From Endozoicomonas sp. ISHI1 (lineage in GTDB: Bacteria; Pseudomonadota; Gammaproteobacteria; Pseudomonadales; Endozoicomonadaceae), in contig NZ_JAGRPU010000002.1 of NCBI RefSeq assembly GCF_024606225.1, positions 1 to 64,000 on the forward strand: DNA of 64,000 bases, given 5' to 3'. The position numbers and the translations under genes are program-made. Under the pieces are notes generated by a model. The model was not told the origin of the DNA and searched no databases. It worked only from the letters and a program-made list of their open reading frames with translations. Shown here in pieces: positions 26,401 through 34,631 of this stretch. Every line of letters starts with the position of its first letter. The first letter of the stretch is position 1.

Positions 26401-28544
26401 AAATCTTAAATCGAACCACAAATAAAGATATAAAAGCTTCACTGCAATCTTTTCTGAAAAACACAGAACATAAATCGGATATTTTCAGTAAGGAAAAAAC
26501 GGAGAAATTAATCTCTTTATTCAGAAAGAATACGCCTGAGCTTATGGTTAATGTTCCGAATGGACAAGGTGGTTTCAGACAAACCTGTTACCATTGCGGT
26601 GAAGTTTATGAAACTGAAAATCCCATAAGAGGGAAAGGCCGTCGTACAAACCGAAGCTCTAAAAAACCGAAAGAACCACTGGTAAGGCCTTTTCACAAAG
26701 CATGTATGATTGAAGACAAACGCATCAGGGAACAAGCAGGGCAATTATATAAAAAGATGGAAATAGGATACCCTAAAACACAGATTTATGAACCCTACTA
26801 TTTTCATCACATTCCCGTTCCTGACGGTTATGAGCTGATAAGAATTAATGGCGATGGAAACTCAATGTACTCATCCATTGCAGAGATTTTCAACAGGCAT
26901 AGAGGGTCAGGACAAACAGGAAAATGGAACCAGCAAACAATAAGGCAGATTATCGATGATAACCTTCGTCAGATTTTTTTCACGATTCAGGATCATCCCG
27001 ACAAGCACAAACTGATGCAAGAGCTTGAGCTACTGTTGGGGATCAATGCTGACGTTATTCCAGCGGTTCTCGATAACAATGTCATTACTGATTCAGCCTC
27101 TTTTGCTCAGTCGGAGTTAGCCCTATTGCAACAATTTGGTGATGCTCAGCTGATTGCCTTGCTAGTGCCGACACAGGGTGTCTGGTTCCCTGTGATAACA
27201 CAAGGTCACGATGGACCTTTTCACGAAATTTACGACCTTAAGCGCTGGGTCAATTTTGCTCCTAACCTTCTGGCTATGCTGTTACAAAACGAAAATTATA
27301 CCTTTCCTGATCTCTCTGAAAGTCAAAGGGCAACACTTTTACAGATGTTGTTAAACGAAAATTTCGAACACGCGAAAGGCTTCATCTCCCGAATTCTGAT
27401 AGCCTTCTATCAGGCTTCAGCTTATCTTATTCACTACCCCAGTTCTGTGGCCCTCGCGGAACACTTTGATGCAGCAATAAGTCCTGATACTCCCAAGAAT
27501 TTGGAGATTGATCACACTTTAGAAGCGCTTTCCATCAACGGAAATAGTAAAAGAATGAGTTCTGATTCTGCTTCTTCAGTTTCAAACAAAGAGATTGATA
27601 GTCAAACTTTAGAGGATCTCAATCCCTTATTGTTAAAGATTCAATCTCGTTTTGAACTGATAAGAATTAATGGCGATGGTAACTGTATGTATTCCTCAAT
27701 TGCAGAGATATACAGCCGGACTGGGCGGTCAGGACAAGCTGGTAAATGGGACCAGCAAACAATAAGGAAAATTATGGAGGATAACATACGTCAGATTTTT
27801 TCCACGATTCAGAGTCATCCTGACAAGGAAAAACTGATGCAAGAGCTTGAGTTACTATCGGGGATCGACGCTGACGTTATTCCTGCCGTTCTCGATTACA
27901 ACGTCCTTACTGATTCAGCCTCTTTCGGTCAATCGGAGTTAGCCAGATTGCAACAATTTGGTGATGCCCAGCTGATTGCATTGCTAGTACCGACACAGGG
28001 TGTCTGGTTCCCAGTCATTACACAAGGTCATCGTGGTTCTTATCACGAGATTTATGACCTGAACCGCTGGGTCAATTTTGCTCCTTACCTTTTGGCTATG
28101 CTGTTAAAAAACGAAAATTATAGCTTTCCTGATCTCACTGAAAGCCAAAGGTCATTACTTTTACAGTTGTTGTTAAACCAAAATTTCGATCAAGCTAAGC
28201 TTTTCGTCTCCCAAATTCTGACAGACTCCCATCAGTCTTCAGCTTATCTTATGCACTCCCCCAGTTCACAGGCTCTCCTGGAACACTTTGATGTAGCAAT
28301 AAGCATTGAATCGCCCCAGAATACAGAGTTTGATTCGTCACAAATGACTCAGATGATTGAGGCTTTTGAAGCGCTTTCCATCGATGAAAATAAGAAAAGA
28401 ATCAAGCTTGACCTCGCTTCTTCCGTTTCAACCAATGAGACTGCACATGAAACTTTGGAGGACCAAAACCCCTTATCATTAATGATTCAAACCAGGGCTC
28501 GAGCACTCCTTTCCATGCCAGACACTCCGACCAATACCATGTAA
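23493..28544 (+). CDS. Exported protein with two OTU-like modules, array paralogue 3 (one with Cys-to-Ser)
   Basis: 1683 residues, about 300 longer than its neighbours because the C-terminal module is duplicated. Signal peptide FIYFIILLITLISDSVLA. UBC-like block (KNMLKVSLDFVAPYGWWKD, ENFSVEEQILNTINFL), ubiquitin-like block (DIFIPAEM, EARNKSGFKIA, PVVYYNNEKLDENNF), CYHC ... FHKAC. The first OTU motif is DGNSMYSS with Ser1124 (codon TCA). The second is DGNCMYSS with Cys1398 (TGT). The first module ends NPLLLKIQS and is joined directly to FELIRINGDGNC of the second, so the repeat unit is the OTU motif plus conserved tail, 274 residues. The first module is predicted inactive as a Cys protease but may still bind a substrate. 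Confidence 0.75.
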   Translation: MILTVLSKSNKKFIYFIILLITLISDSVLALNETQKSILKQLTIQEYEELDRELKEKDLYVQAQFYVNKVMSNINRRKRNNFFIRKNREIAEKMAVKANDNTSKFGIPYSLLRTFNLVQAMIHYGKVESTEQTQLTNEDQVTHKKNRAAIVVESYVDRLLSEKAKQKTTMDTVLVHVFFEDRNFAKKITRVITTEKNKDFNCQSICSFDHPHYVLYQRRPPAHHSLHLLRNGEYILTHVNIIRQGNLKDGDKIIYPNSFKKFKPNPLSPKRNSASKAREIYIAVDRLQTFLNKRYPDKFRFSIDEKNMLKVSLDFVAPYGWWKDAFFRIDYLFDNIGNEGPDTYVISGPRVSNVPGIRLCIEETHKNSQRLSDGPPIMNGVLNKRWWFDCPGRVRYGSENFSVEEQILNTINFLTADSNIRSEGILSRNEYGESPQDLITKEIIKVNTRAIENDNSVYVETDHNKIKTSVNKRVKAGEDPTFDYLVMDVEYDNIEKIKSIRTDIFIPAEMHGEAEIVEFDSTSIKNLDDLIYEARNKSGFKIAKNVQPVVYYNNEKLDENNFKKVLYDIEKTNTKNKKEEKGKIINKKHNILSMIVKVPDYERLAFEHAIAHSVSYYVPENPRHWAYNEMHNVTGVRKPIKWEIHLAKKKKIAKANNMLYQYKLLLPLEMQKTTERYRDGAQHGSFANVWIPTVRDGMSDVEKKFALMSMYDLSRRKFKIPNNLKKAHVLNLGNNIIIKSLLKTQDHDLLSNHSHLELLLQRVQMSLLISHEDYSIEKENNVFFESVICGNIDENIIKDLGFFIGHLAPSLRYVSSFNAPDKVEVIYRIVLNYLIEVCVRTLTDNEFDASSGIVKKLIERPDQFTLKDIHTSIKSSIAVAFNGLFIADLLFTKILFNPFNNKALDLSFYENELESLQLSIKSMRKIFDGEKNLIPLLLSHLLPAARHYSNNLDFKTNIFSNKFTSKVLQKILNRTTNKDIKASLQSFLKNTEHKSDIFSKEKTEKLISLFRKNTPELMVNVPNGQGGFRQTCYHCGEVYETENPIRGKGRRTNRSSKKPKEPLVRPFHKACMIEDKRIREQAGQLYKKMEIGYPKTQIYEPYYFHHIPVPDGYELIRINGDGNSMYSSIAEIFNRHRGSGQTGKWNQQTIRQIIDDNLRQIFFTIQDHPDKHKLMQELELLLGINADVIPAVLDNNVITDSASFAQSELALLQQFGDAQLIALLVPTQGVWFPVITQGHDGPFHEIYDLKRWVNFAPNLLAMLLQNENYTFPDLSESQRATLLQMLLNENFEHAKGFISRILIAFYQASAYLIHYPSSVALAEHFDAAISPDTPKNLEIDHTLEALSINGNSKRMSSDSASSVSNKEIDSQTLEDLNPLLLKIQSRFELIRINGDGNCMYSSIAEIYSRTGRSGQAGKWDQQTIRKIMEDNIRQIFSTIQSHPDKEKLMQELELLSGIDADVIPAVLDYNVLTDSASFGQSELARLQQFGDAQLIALLVPTQGVWFPVITQGHRGSYHEIYDLNRWVNFAPYLLAMLLKNENYSFPDLTESQRSLLLQLLLNQNFDQAKLFVSQILTDSHQSSAYLMHSPSSQALLEHFDVAISIESPQNTEFDSSQMTQMIEAFEALSIDENKKRIKLDLASSVSTNETAHETLEDQNPLSLMIQTRARALLSMPDTPTNTM

Positions 28545-28667
28545 GTAAAACTCCCGGCGCCGCGAAATGGGTGTCGCAAAACTTGCCATAAGCCGGTAAT
28601 TGGAACTATAGAACGGCGTTACCGGCTTCCAAATCTTAGCCGCATACCGTATCAGATCTCCAATGAT
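28545..28667. other. Short spacer after OTU paralogue 3
   Basis: About 120 bp. It contains the block CCGGCTTCCAAATCTTAGCC that also precedes the small ORF between paralogues 1 and 2. No gene or clear terminator. Confidence 0.4.
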
Positions 28668-28796
28668 ATGGCGCACCCTTCACGACAAATTTTTATGGAA
28701 CACAACGGTTTGCTTCAAAGAATTGACAAAGCCACGCAAGTTCAGGTGGCTGGTAATCGTCGTGTAACCCATGTGGCCTTATTCACTTATACATGA
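28668..28796 (+). CDS. Repeated small ORF, 42 residues, upstream of OTU paralogue 4
   Basis: ATG at 28668. It runs MAHPSRQIFMEHNGLLQRID and later NRRVTHVALFTYT, then stop. It shares the pattern xxMxHNxxLxR...NRRVTxxxLFT with the ORF interrupted by the IS at 17496, and with degenerate copies at 10643 and 23284. A good ribosome binding site is not obvious. It may be a real small protein, a leader peptide, or the decayed end of a larger gene carried along by duplication. Confidence 0.35.
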   Translation: MAHPSRQIFMEHNGLLQRIDKATQVQVAGNRRVTHVALFTYT

Positions 28797-28920
28797 ATAG
28801 CAGCAATCGTAAAACAGATGTTATCAAAACAAGCTACTATTGACTGTCTACAGGGATTAGTAAAGCTACTCAAATAGCGTTCAATTCAGAAAATTTTAAG
28901 ATATATGGGGATTCCCAAGT
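28797..28920 (+). repeat. Leader module of OTU paralogue 4
   Basis: Contains AAACAAGCTACTATTGACTG, GCGTTCAATTCAGAA, and GGGGATTCCCAAGT directly before the start. It matches the leader before paralogue 3 (GCGTTCAATTCAGAAGC, GGATTCCCAAGT). Confidence 0.6.
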
Positions 28921-31900
28921 ATGATTCTTACTGCGTTATCTATATCAAATAAAAACTTCATTCAATATTTCATTTTATTGATAGCTCTGATGTCAGGGAG
29001 TGCTCTTGCACTTAACGAAAACCAAATAAGCATACTAAAACAACTCACCCTTCAAGAGTATGAAGAAATTGACCGAGAGCTGAAAACAAAACATTTGTAT
29101 AGGGAAGCTGAACTTTACATTAACAGAGCGATGGCATGCATTAACAGAAGAAAAAGAAATCATTTTTTTATAAGCGAAAATAGGAAAACAGCTGAAAAAT
29201 TGAGTGTTAAGAGGAGTGATAATACTACCAAGTTGGGAATACCCTACCCCCTGTTACGAACTTTCAATCTTGTTCAGGCAATGATTCATCACGGTAAAGA
29301 AAAAGCTATCATAAAAATCACTAAGGATAATAGAGCAGCCGGTGTTGTTACTGACTATGTAGACAGATTATTATCAGAAAGAGCTGAGCAAGTGCCCACA
29401 GAGGGTATAGACTGGGTAAATTTGTCCTATGAATTTCGGCAATATCAATCCTTGGGACCATGTACTATTAAGGCAGAGAAAAACAAAGACTTTGATTATC
29501 GATTAATACATCCACATAGCACTCCTTATCGTAAACTTCATCTACTACGTAATGGAGAACTTGTTTTAAATAATGTCAATATAATCCGGCAAGGAAACTT
29601 AGAAGATGGGGATCAAATAATTTACCCTAAAAATTCACCCAAAAATTCACACGATAATACATCAGACTATCCGAAGTTATCACCCATAAGAAACTCCGCA
29701 TCCAAAGCCAGAGAGATTTATATGGCAGTTGATCGACTTCAAACCTTTCTGGATAATAGGTATCCAGACAAATTTAGATTCAGTATCAATGATGACAATA
29801 TGTTTAGAGTATCTCTGGATTTTGTAGTACCCTATGGTTGGTGGCAAGATGCATTTTTTAGAGTAGTGTTTAGTTTTGACAATGTAGGCAACGAAGGACC
29901 AACAGTTCATGTTGAATATGGACCAAAAATGTATCATCTTTTTCACAGTGATCTTTTCCTGACAAACAGTTATAGAAACTCTAAAGAATACCTCGGCATT
30001 TTATACAAAAATTGGTCGCGGAGTTATTCAAAATGTGTGCATTATGGACCAGAGAAATTTTCTATAGAAAATCAAATTTTGAATATTATCAATTGTGTGA
30101 CAACTGACTTCGATATAAAAACAAGTGGTATTCTTGCATACAATTTTCATCAAAAAAGCCCTCAGAGCTTGATTACAGAGGAAATAATATTAGCAAATAC
30201 TCAGGCAAAAAAAATTGACACACCTCTTTATATAGAAACGAATCATAATAAGATAGCAAATAGTGTACGAGAAAGAATAAAAGATGACGATGATCCAGTT
30301 TTTGATTATTTGGTAATGGATGATTTGGATTCAGAATTCGATAAATCAGATGATTCAGAGTCAATAAAGACTGATATTTTTATTCCTGTTAAAATGTATA
30401 GTGAAGCTGAAGTTCTGGAATTTGAGCTTACCTCGATTAAAAATTTTCATGATCTGATCTATGAGGCCAGGAGGAAGTCTGCATTCAAAATACCTCATAA
30501 CAATGAACCCGTCGTTTATTATAAGAATAAAAAACTGGATGAGCATAATTTTAAAAAGGTTTTATATGGCATAAAGAAATGGAGTGCAATAAGGAAGAAA
30601 AAAGAAGCAGAAAAAGAAGGTAGAAAAGAAAAGATAAAAAACAAACACAAGAAAAAACATGACATTCTACCAGTGATTGTTAAAGTTCCTGGCTATGAAA
30701 GTCGAGCCTTTGAAATAGCTAAAACTTATCCTCTTTATTATGCCAACTATTTTATCCCAGAAAATCCTCGCCACTTGATGCATAACGATCTAGCTAAAAA
30801 AAGAGCTCCACGTAAACTCATAAAATGGGAAATACATCTTGTTGACAATAAGAAGTTGGCAAAATCTAATAATATGCTTCACCAATATAAGATTTTTTTG
30901 CCTTTAGAAACACAAAAGACAACAGAACGCTATAGAGGGGGAACTCAATATGGAAGCCTACCTAATATCTGGATACCCAAAGTTAGAGATGATATGTCAG
31001 ACGTTGAAAAAAAATTCGTTTTAATGTCAATGTATGATTTATCAAGATATAAATTTAAAATTCCAAACAACCTCAAAAAAGCCTCCGTTTCAAATCTAGG
31101 TAATAACATTATTACCAAAGCATTATTATTATCGGAGGACGATAAATGGATGCCAACTCAGGCCTATTTGGAGTTTTTGCTGCAAAGAGTTCAGATGTCT
31201 CTCCTCATAAGTGACGAGAATTATTCAATTGCTAAAGAAAATAATGCTTTTTTTGAAAGTCTCATTAATGGGAATATTGACAATAATGTTATCGGGGATT
31301 TGGCATTTTTTCTTGGACATCTGACCCCAAGCCTGAGGTATTTATCCAGTATGAATGTTCCAGATAAGGTAGAAATTACTTATCGTATCGTTTTAAACTA
31401 TCTGATCGAAACATGTGTCAGGGCTCTGATGCATAACGAATTGGATGCAAGTTCTGAAATAGTCAAACAGCTTATAGAAAAACCTGAGCAATTTAGCCTG
31501 GATGCTATCTATGCTTCTAACAAAAAAGATATTGCTGTAGCTTTTAATGTACTACAAATTGTTGATTTCCTTTTCACAAAAATAGTTTTTAATTCTTTTC
31601 ATAAACAGGCTTTCGACCTTACTCTTTATGACCATGAGCTTGAAGGGCTTCAGCTTAATATCAAGAATATGCGCAAGATTGTTGATGGTGAGAAAAATAT
31701 TATGCCACTTTTTCTTGATCACTTGTTTCCTACCGCCAAGTATTACTCCGGCGATCTGGATTTCGAATCCGAAGAGTTTTTAAATAAGTTTATGTTAAGT
31801 GTTTTGAAAAAATACGAAGATCGAACAAAAATTCAAGATGTAAAAGCTTCACTGCAAGCTTTACTGAAAAGCAAAGATCAAAATTCGTTTTTTTTCAGCA

Positions 31901-33138
31901 AAGATAAAACGGATGAATTAATCTCTTTATTCAGGAAAAAGACTCCAGAGCTTCTGGTTAATGCTCCGAATGGAAAAGGTGGTTTCAGACAAACCTGTTA
32001 CCATTGTCGTGAACTTTATGAAACTGAAAACCCCATAAGAGGAAAAGGACGTACGACAAACAGAACCACTGGCAAACCAAAAGAGACGCTGGTAAAGCCT
32101 TTTCACAAAGCTTGCATGAAAGAAGACAAACGCATCAGGCAACAAGTAGGGCAATTATATAAAAAGATGGAAAAGGGATACCCCAAAAAGCAGATTTTTG
32201 AACCCGATTATTGCCATAACCCTGTCCCCGATGGTTTTGAGCTGATAAGGATAAATGGCGATGGCAACTGTATGTTCTCGTCCATTGCAGAGATATTCAA
32301 CCGGAATAGACGGTCAGGACAAGCAGGCGTATGGGACGTATGGGACCAGCAAGCAGTTAGGCAGATTATGGATTATAACCTTCGTCAGATTTATTCAACG
32401 ATTCAGGATTATCCTGACAAGGAAAAACTGATGCAAGAACTAGAGCTACTATTGGGGATCGATGCTGACGTGATTCCATCCGTTCTCAATAATAATGTCA
32501 TTACTGACTCAGCCTCACTCGCTCAATCGGAGTTGGGCAGATTACAACAATTTGGCGATGCTCAGCTTATTGCCTTGCTTGTACCGACACAGGGAGTCTG
32601 GTTTCCAGTGATTACACAAGGTGACTATGGAGCTCATCGCGAGATTTATGACCTGAAACGCTGGGTAAATTTTGCTCCTAACCTTTTAGCAATTCTGTTA
32701 GAAAACAAAAACTATCCCTTTCCTGATCTCTCTGAAAGTCAAAGGGCACTCCTTTTGCAATTGTTGTTAAGCCAAAATTTCGATCAAGCCAGGCTCTTCG
32801 TCGCCCAAATTCTGACCAACCCCCATCAGTCTTCAGCCTATCTTATCCACTACCCCAGTTCAGTAGCTCTACTCGAGCACTTTGATGCGGCAGTAAGCAT
32901 TGAAACACCTCAGAATATGGAGGTTAATTCGCCACAAACCAATCAGATTGATGGAGCTTTTGAAGATTCTTTTAAAGATGAAAAGAATAAAAGAATGAAG
33001 CTTGATCCCGCTTCTTCAGTACCAAACAATAAGACTGGTCGTGAGACTTTACAGGATACTAAACCGCTATTATTGAGGCTTCAAACCAAGTTTCCAACAC
33101 TCCTTACCTCGCCAGGCATATCATTCAATATCATGTAA
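28921..33138 (+). CDS. Exported OTU-like cysteine protease, array paralogue 4
   Basis: 1405 residues. Signal peptide FIQYFILLIALMSGSALA. UBC-like block (DDNMFRVSLDFVVPYGWWQD, EKFSIENQILNIINCV), ubiquitin-like block (DIFIPVKM, EARRKSAFKIP, PVVYYKNKKLDEHNF), an expanded Lys/Glu-rich insert before the last strand, CYHC ... FHKAC, and OTU motif DGNCMFSS with Cys1117. After the OTU motif it has a five-residue insertion (VWDVW) caused by a short direct repeat in the DNA (GTATGGGAC twice). The C-terminal tail has diverged (KPLLLRLQT). It is the last member of the array; base composition changes sharply after it. Confidence 0.7.
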   Translation: MILTALSISNKNFIQYFILLIALMSGSALALNENQISILKQLTLQEYEEIDRELKTKHLYREAELYINRAMACINRRKRNHFFISENRKTAEKLSVKRSDNTTKLGIPYPLLRTFNLVQAMIHHGKEKAIIKITKDNRAAGVVTDYVDRLLSERAEQVPTEGIDWVNLSYEFRQYQSLGPCTIKAEKNKDFDYRLIHPHSTPYRKLHLLRNGELVLNNVNIIRQGNLEDGDQIIYPKNSPKNSHDNTSDYPKLSPIRNSASKAREIYMAVDRLQTFLDNRYPDKFRFSINDDNMFRVSLDFVVPYGWWQDAFFRVVFSFDNVGNEGPTVHVEYGPKMYHLFHSDLFLTNSYRNSKEYLGILYKNWSRSYSKCVHYGPEKFSIENQILNIINCVTTDFDIKTSGILAYNFHQKSPQSLITEEIILANTQAKKIDTPLYIETNHNKIANSVRERIKDDDDPVFDYLVMDDLDSEFDKSDDSESIKTDIFIPVKMYSEAEVLEFELTSIKNFHDLIYEARRKSAFKIPHNNEPVVYYKNKKLDEHNFKKVLYGIKKWSAIRKKKEAEKEGRKEKIKNKHKKKHDILPVIVKVPGYESRAFEIAKTYPLYYANYFIPENPRHLMHNDLAKKRAPRKLIKWEIHLVDNKKLAKSNNMLHQYKIFLPLETQKTTERYRGGTQYGSLPNIWIPKVRDDMSDVEKKFVLMSMYDLSRYKFKIPNNLKKASVSNLGNNIITKALLLSEDDKWMPTQAYLEFLLQRVQMSLLISDENYSIAKENNAFFESLINGNIDNNVIGDLAFFLGHLTPSLRYLSSMNVPDKVEITYRIVLNYLIETCVRALMHNELDASSEIVKQLIEKPEQFSLDAIYASNKKDIAVAFNVLQIVDFLFTKIVFNSFHKQAFDLTLYDHELEGLQLNIKNMRKIVDGEKNIMPLFLDHLFPTAKYYSGDLDFESEEFLNKFMLSVLKKYEDRTKIQDVKASLQALLKSKDQNSFFFSKDKTDELISLFRKKTPELLVNAPNGKGGFRQTCYHCRELYETENPIRGKGRTTNRTTGKPKETLVKPFHKACMKEDKRIRQQVGQLYKKMEKGYPKKQIFEPDYCHNPVPDGFELIRINGDGNCMFSSIAEIFNRNRRSGQAGVWDVWDQQAVRQIMDYNLRQIYSTIQDYPDKEKLMQELELLLGIDADVIPSVLNNNVITDSASLAQSELGRLQQFGDAQLIALLVPTQGVWFPVITQGDYGAHREIYDLKRWVNFAPNLLAILLENKNYPFPDLSESQRALLLQLLLSQNFDQARLFVAQILTNPHQSSAYLIHYPSSVALLEHFDAAVSIETPQNMEVNSPQTNQIDGAFEDSFKDEKNKRMKLDPASSVPNNKTGRETLQDTKPLLLRLQTKFPTLLTSPGISFNIM

Positions 33139-33151
33139 GTTAACAACCTTG

Positions 33152-33170
33152 CCGGGGCCGTACACCCCGG
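33152..33170 (+). terminator. Possible weak terminator hairpin after the OTU array
   Basis: CCGGGG-ccgtaca-CCCCGG, a perfect six-bp GC-rich stem 13 bp after the stop of paralogue 4. It is not followed directly by a T-run, though TTTTTT occurs about 20 bp later. TATAAT at 33221 may be the -10 box of the next gene. Confidence 0.4.
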
Positions 33171-33265
33171 TACTTCGGATGATTTCACGCTTTTTTCACC
33201 AAACCTAAAGGGTAATCCACTATAATCCTCAGCTTTTTACTGGTCGGCCTAATGGGAGTTTCACT

Positions 33266-34525
33266 ATGATTCGTGGGTGGCTTAGTATGATATTGCTGTT
33301 GTCGTTACCTTGTTTAGCGTACGAAAAGATGTTTTATCCCAAACTCACTGAACGCTTTTGTGCCCGGGAGCCCCTGCCTGTCAGCAATGTCTTTGTGGTG
33401 GGAGACAGCACCGTTGATTCGGGGAATTTTTACAGCTACAGTCGATTTCTTGAAGGCAGCGGTACGTTGGATGAACGTCAAATGGCACTTTATCCCTGGG
33501 GCGGTCGTATGTTACCGGGCTTTGTTTTTGGCAGTTTTTGTGGCGCCATACCCGGTGCCAATTATCACGAAGGGCGTTTTTGTGATGATCTGATGGCGCC
33601 GGAACTGATAGCCAAAGCCCTGTATCTGAATCCATCCAATAAAACCGAGTATGTCGATCAGTCTCATGGCGGCAGCACAGTGGTAGGTTTTTCAGAAGTG
33701 TTAGTGGATTTTTTCTGGTCCTTTCTGTTTGGTGAAAGTCGGCTGGCCAATATCAGTTTTCTCACCAATAGCATCAGAGGCGGAAAGCCTATTCTGAGTT
33801 CGGTTGAGGAACAGGTTAATCATCTGCTGCAACATCATTCCCCCTTTTCTGAGGGGCAGGTTTTTATGTTGGCAGGTGGCGCTAATGATTATCTCAACCG
33901 TTACTGGAATTACCACCTGGTGATCGCCAAGCTGTCAGCGGCTATTGAAAATCTCTATGAACATGGGGCCAGAACCATTTTCTGGGGGACGCTTCCCGAT
34001 GTTACTAAAACACCCTGCCTGCGCAATTCAGAGGATCGTCAGGAAGTGCATCAGGTGATCATCAATCATAACCGGATGGCCGTGAAAGCGTTTTTCCGGC
34101 TGAAAAAAAAGTATCCTGACCTGTTACTGCTGTTTTTCGATTACAACAGAATGTTTGACATTATGTTAGAACAGGCTCGCCAGCGAGATGTTAACACTGA
34201 AACGCCCTGTCTTGATGTCACCTTCAGAGGCTGTTCTGATAATGCTCAGGTGGATATCTGCGAAAGTTATAAGGCGAGTCCCTGCAAGAACCGCAGTGAT
34301 CATTTCTATATAGATTCCATTCATCCATCGAGTACGGTGCAAAACTGGATTTTCAATTTCAACTGCAAGATGCTGTCTATTCTCAATTACAAAGTGGAAT
34401 GCCCGGAGGTTGATCGCAGGCTTGCTGATGAACTCCTGTTGCATTATTTGACGTGCAAACCGGGATATCTGGAGCGGGAATACGTTCAATTGATATTCGA
34501 AGGTCAATGTCCGGCAGAGCTGTAA
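33266..34525 (+). CDS. Secreted GDSL/SGNH-family lipase or acylhydrolase
   Basis: 419 residues. Signal peptide MIRGWLSMILLLSLPCLA. SGNH blocks in order: block I VVGDSTVDSGNFY with the nucleophile Ser; block III LAGGANDYLNRY (GxND); and block V IDSIHPSS with catalytic Asp and His near the C-terminus. It resembles the exported GDSL phospholipase/acyltransferase group (hemolysin-like, PlaA-like). It has many Cys residues in the C-terminal half (for example CRN, CSDNAQVDIC), probably disulphide-bonded. It stands alone, with a GGGAG site before the start. Substrate is inferred to be lipid esters. Confidence 0.85.
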   Translation: MIRGWLSMILLLSLPCLAYEKMFYPKLTERFCAREPLPVSNVFVVGDSTVDSGNFYSYSRFLEGSGTLDERQMALYPWGGRMLPGFVFGSFCGAIPGANYHEGRFCDDLMAPELIAKALYLNPSNKTEYVDQSHGGSTVVGFSEVLVDFFWSFLFGESRLANISFLTNSIRGGKPILSSVEEQVNHLLQHHSPFSEGQVFMLAGGANDYLNRYWNYHLVIAKLSAAIENLYEHGARTIFWGTLPDVTKTPCLRNSEDRQEVHQVIINHNRMAVKAFFRLKKKYPDLLLLFFDYNRMFDIMLEQARQRDVNTETPCLDVTFRGCSDNAQVDICESYKASPCKNRSDHFYIDSIHPSSTVQNWIFNFNCKMLSILNYKVECPEVDRRLADELLLHYLTCKPGYLEREYVQLIFEGQCPAEL

Positions 34526-34631
34526 TAATGGTTTATTCCTGTGTCCACAACCCTATGCATTTGCTGACACTCGGTGTTTCAGCATCTGCAGAGCCAAGGC
34601 AAACCTCACCTTAAAGGGGCTCCTGCCGACT

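Noticed and set aside
13070-28920. CRISPR-like array suggested by recurring leader blocks
   Set aside because: The repeats are kilobases apart, imperfect and located before genes; there are no short regular spacers.
13229-33138. Treating the OTU proteins as T3SS effectors
   Set aside because: All four begin with a clear Sec-type signal peptide, which T3SS substrates lack; no direct evidence for T3SS export.
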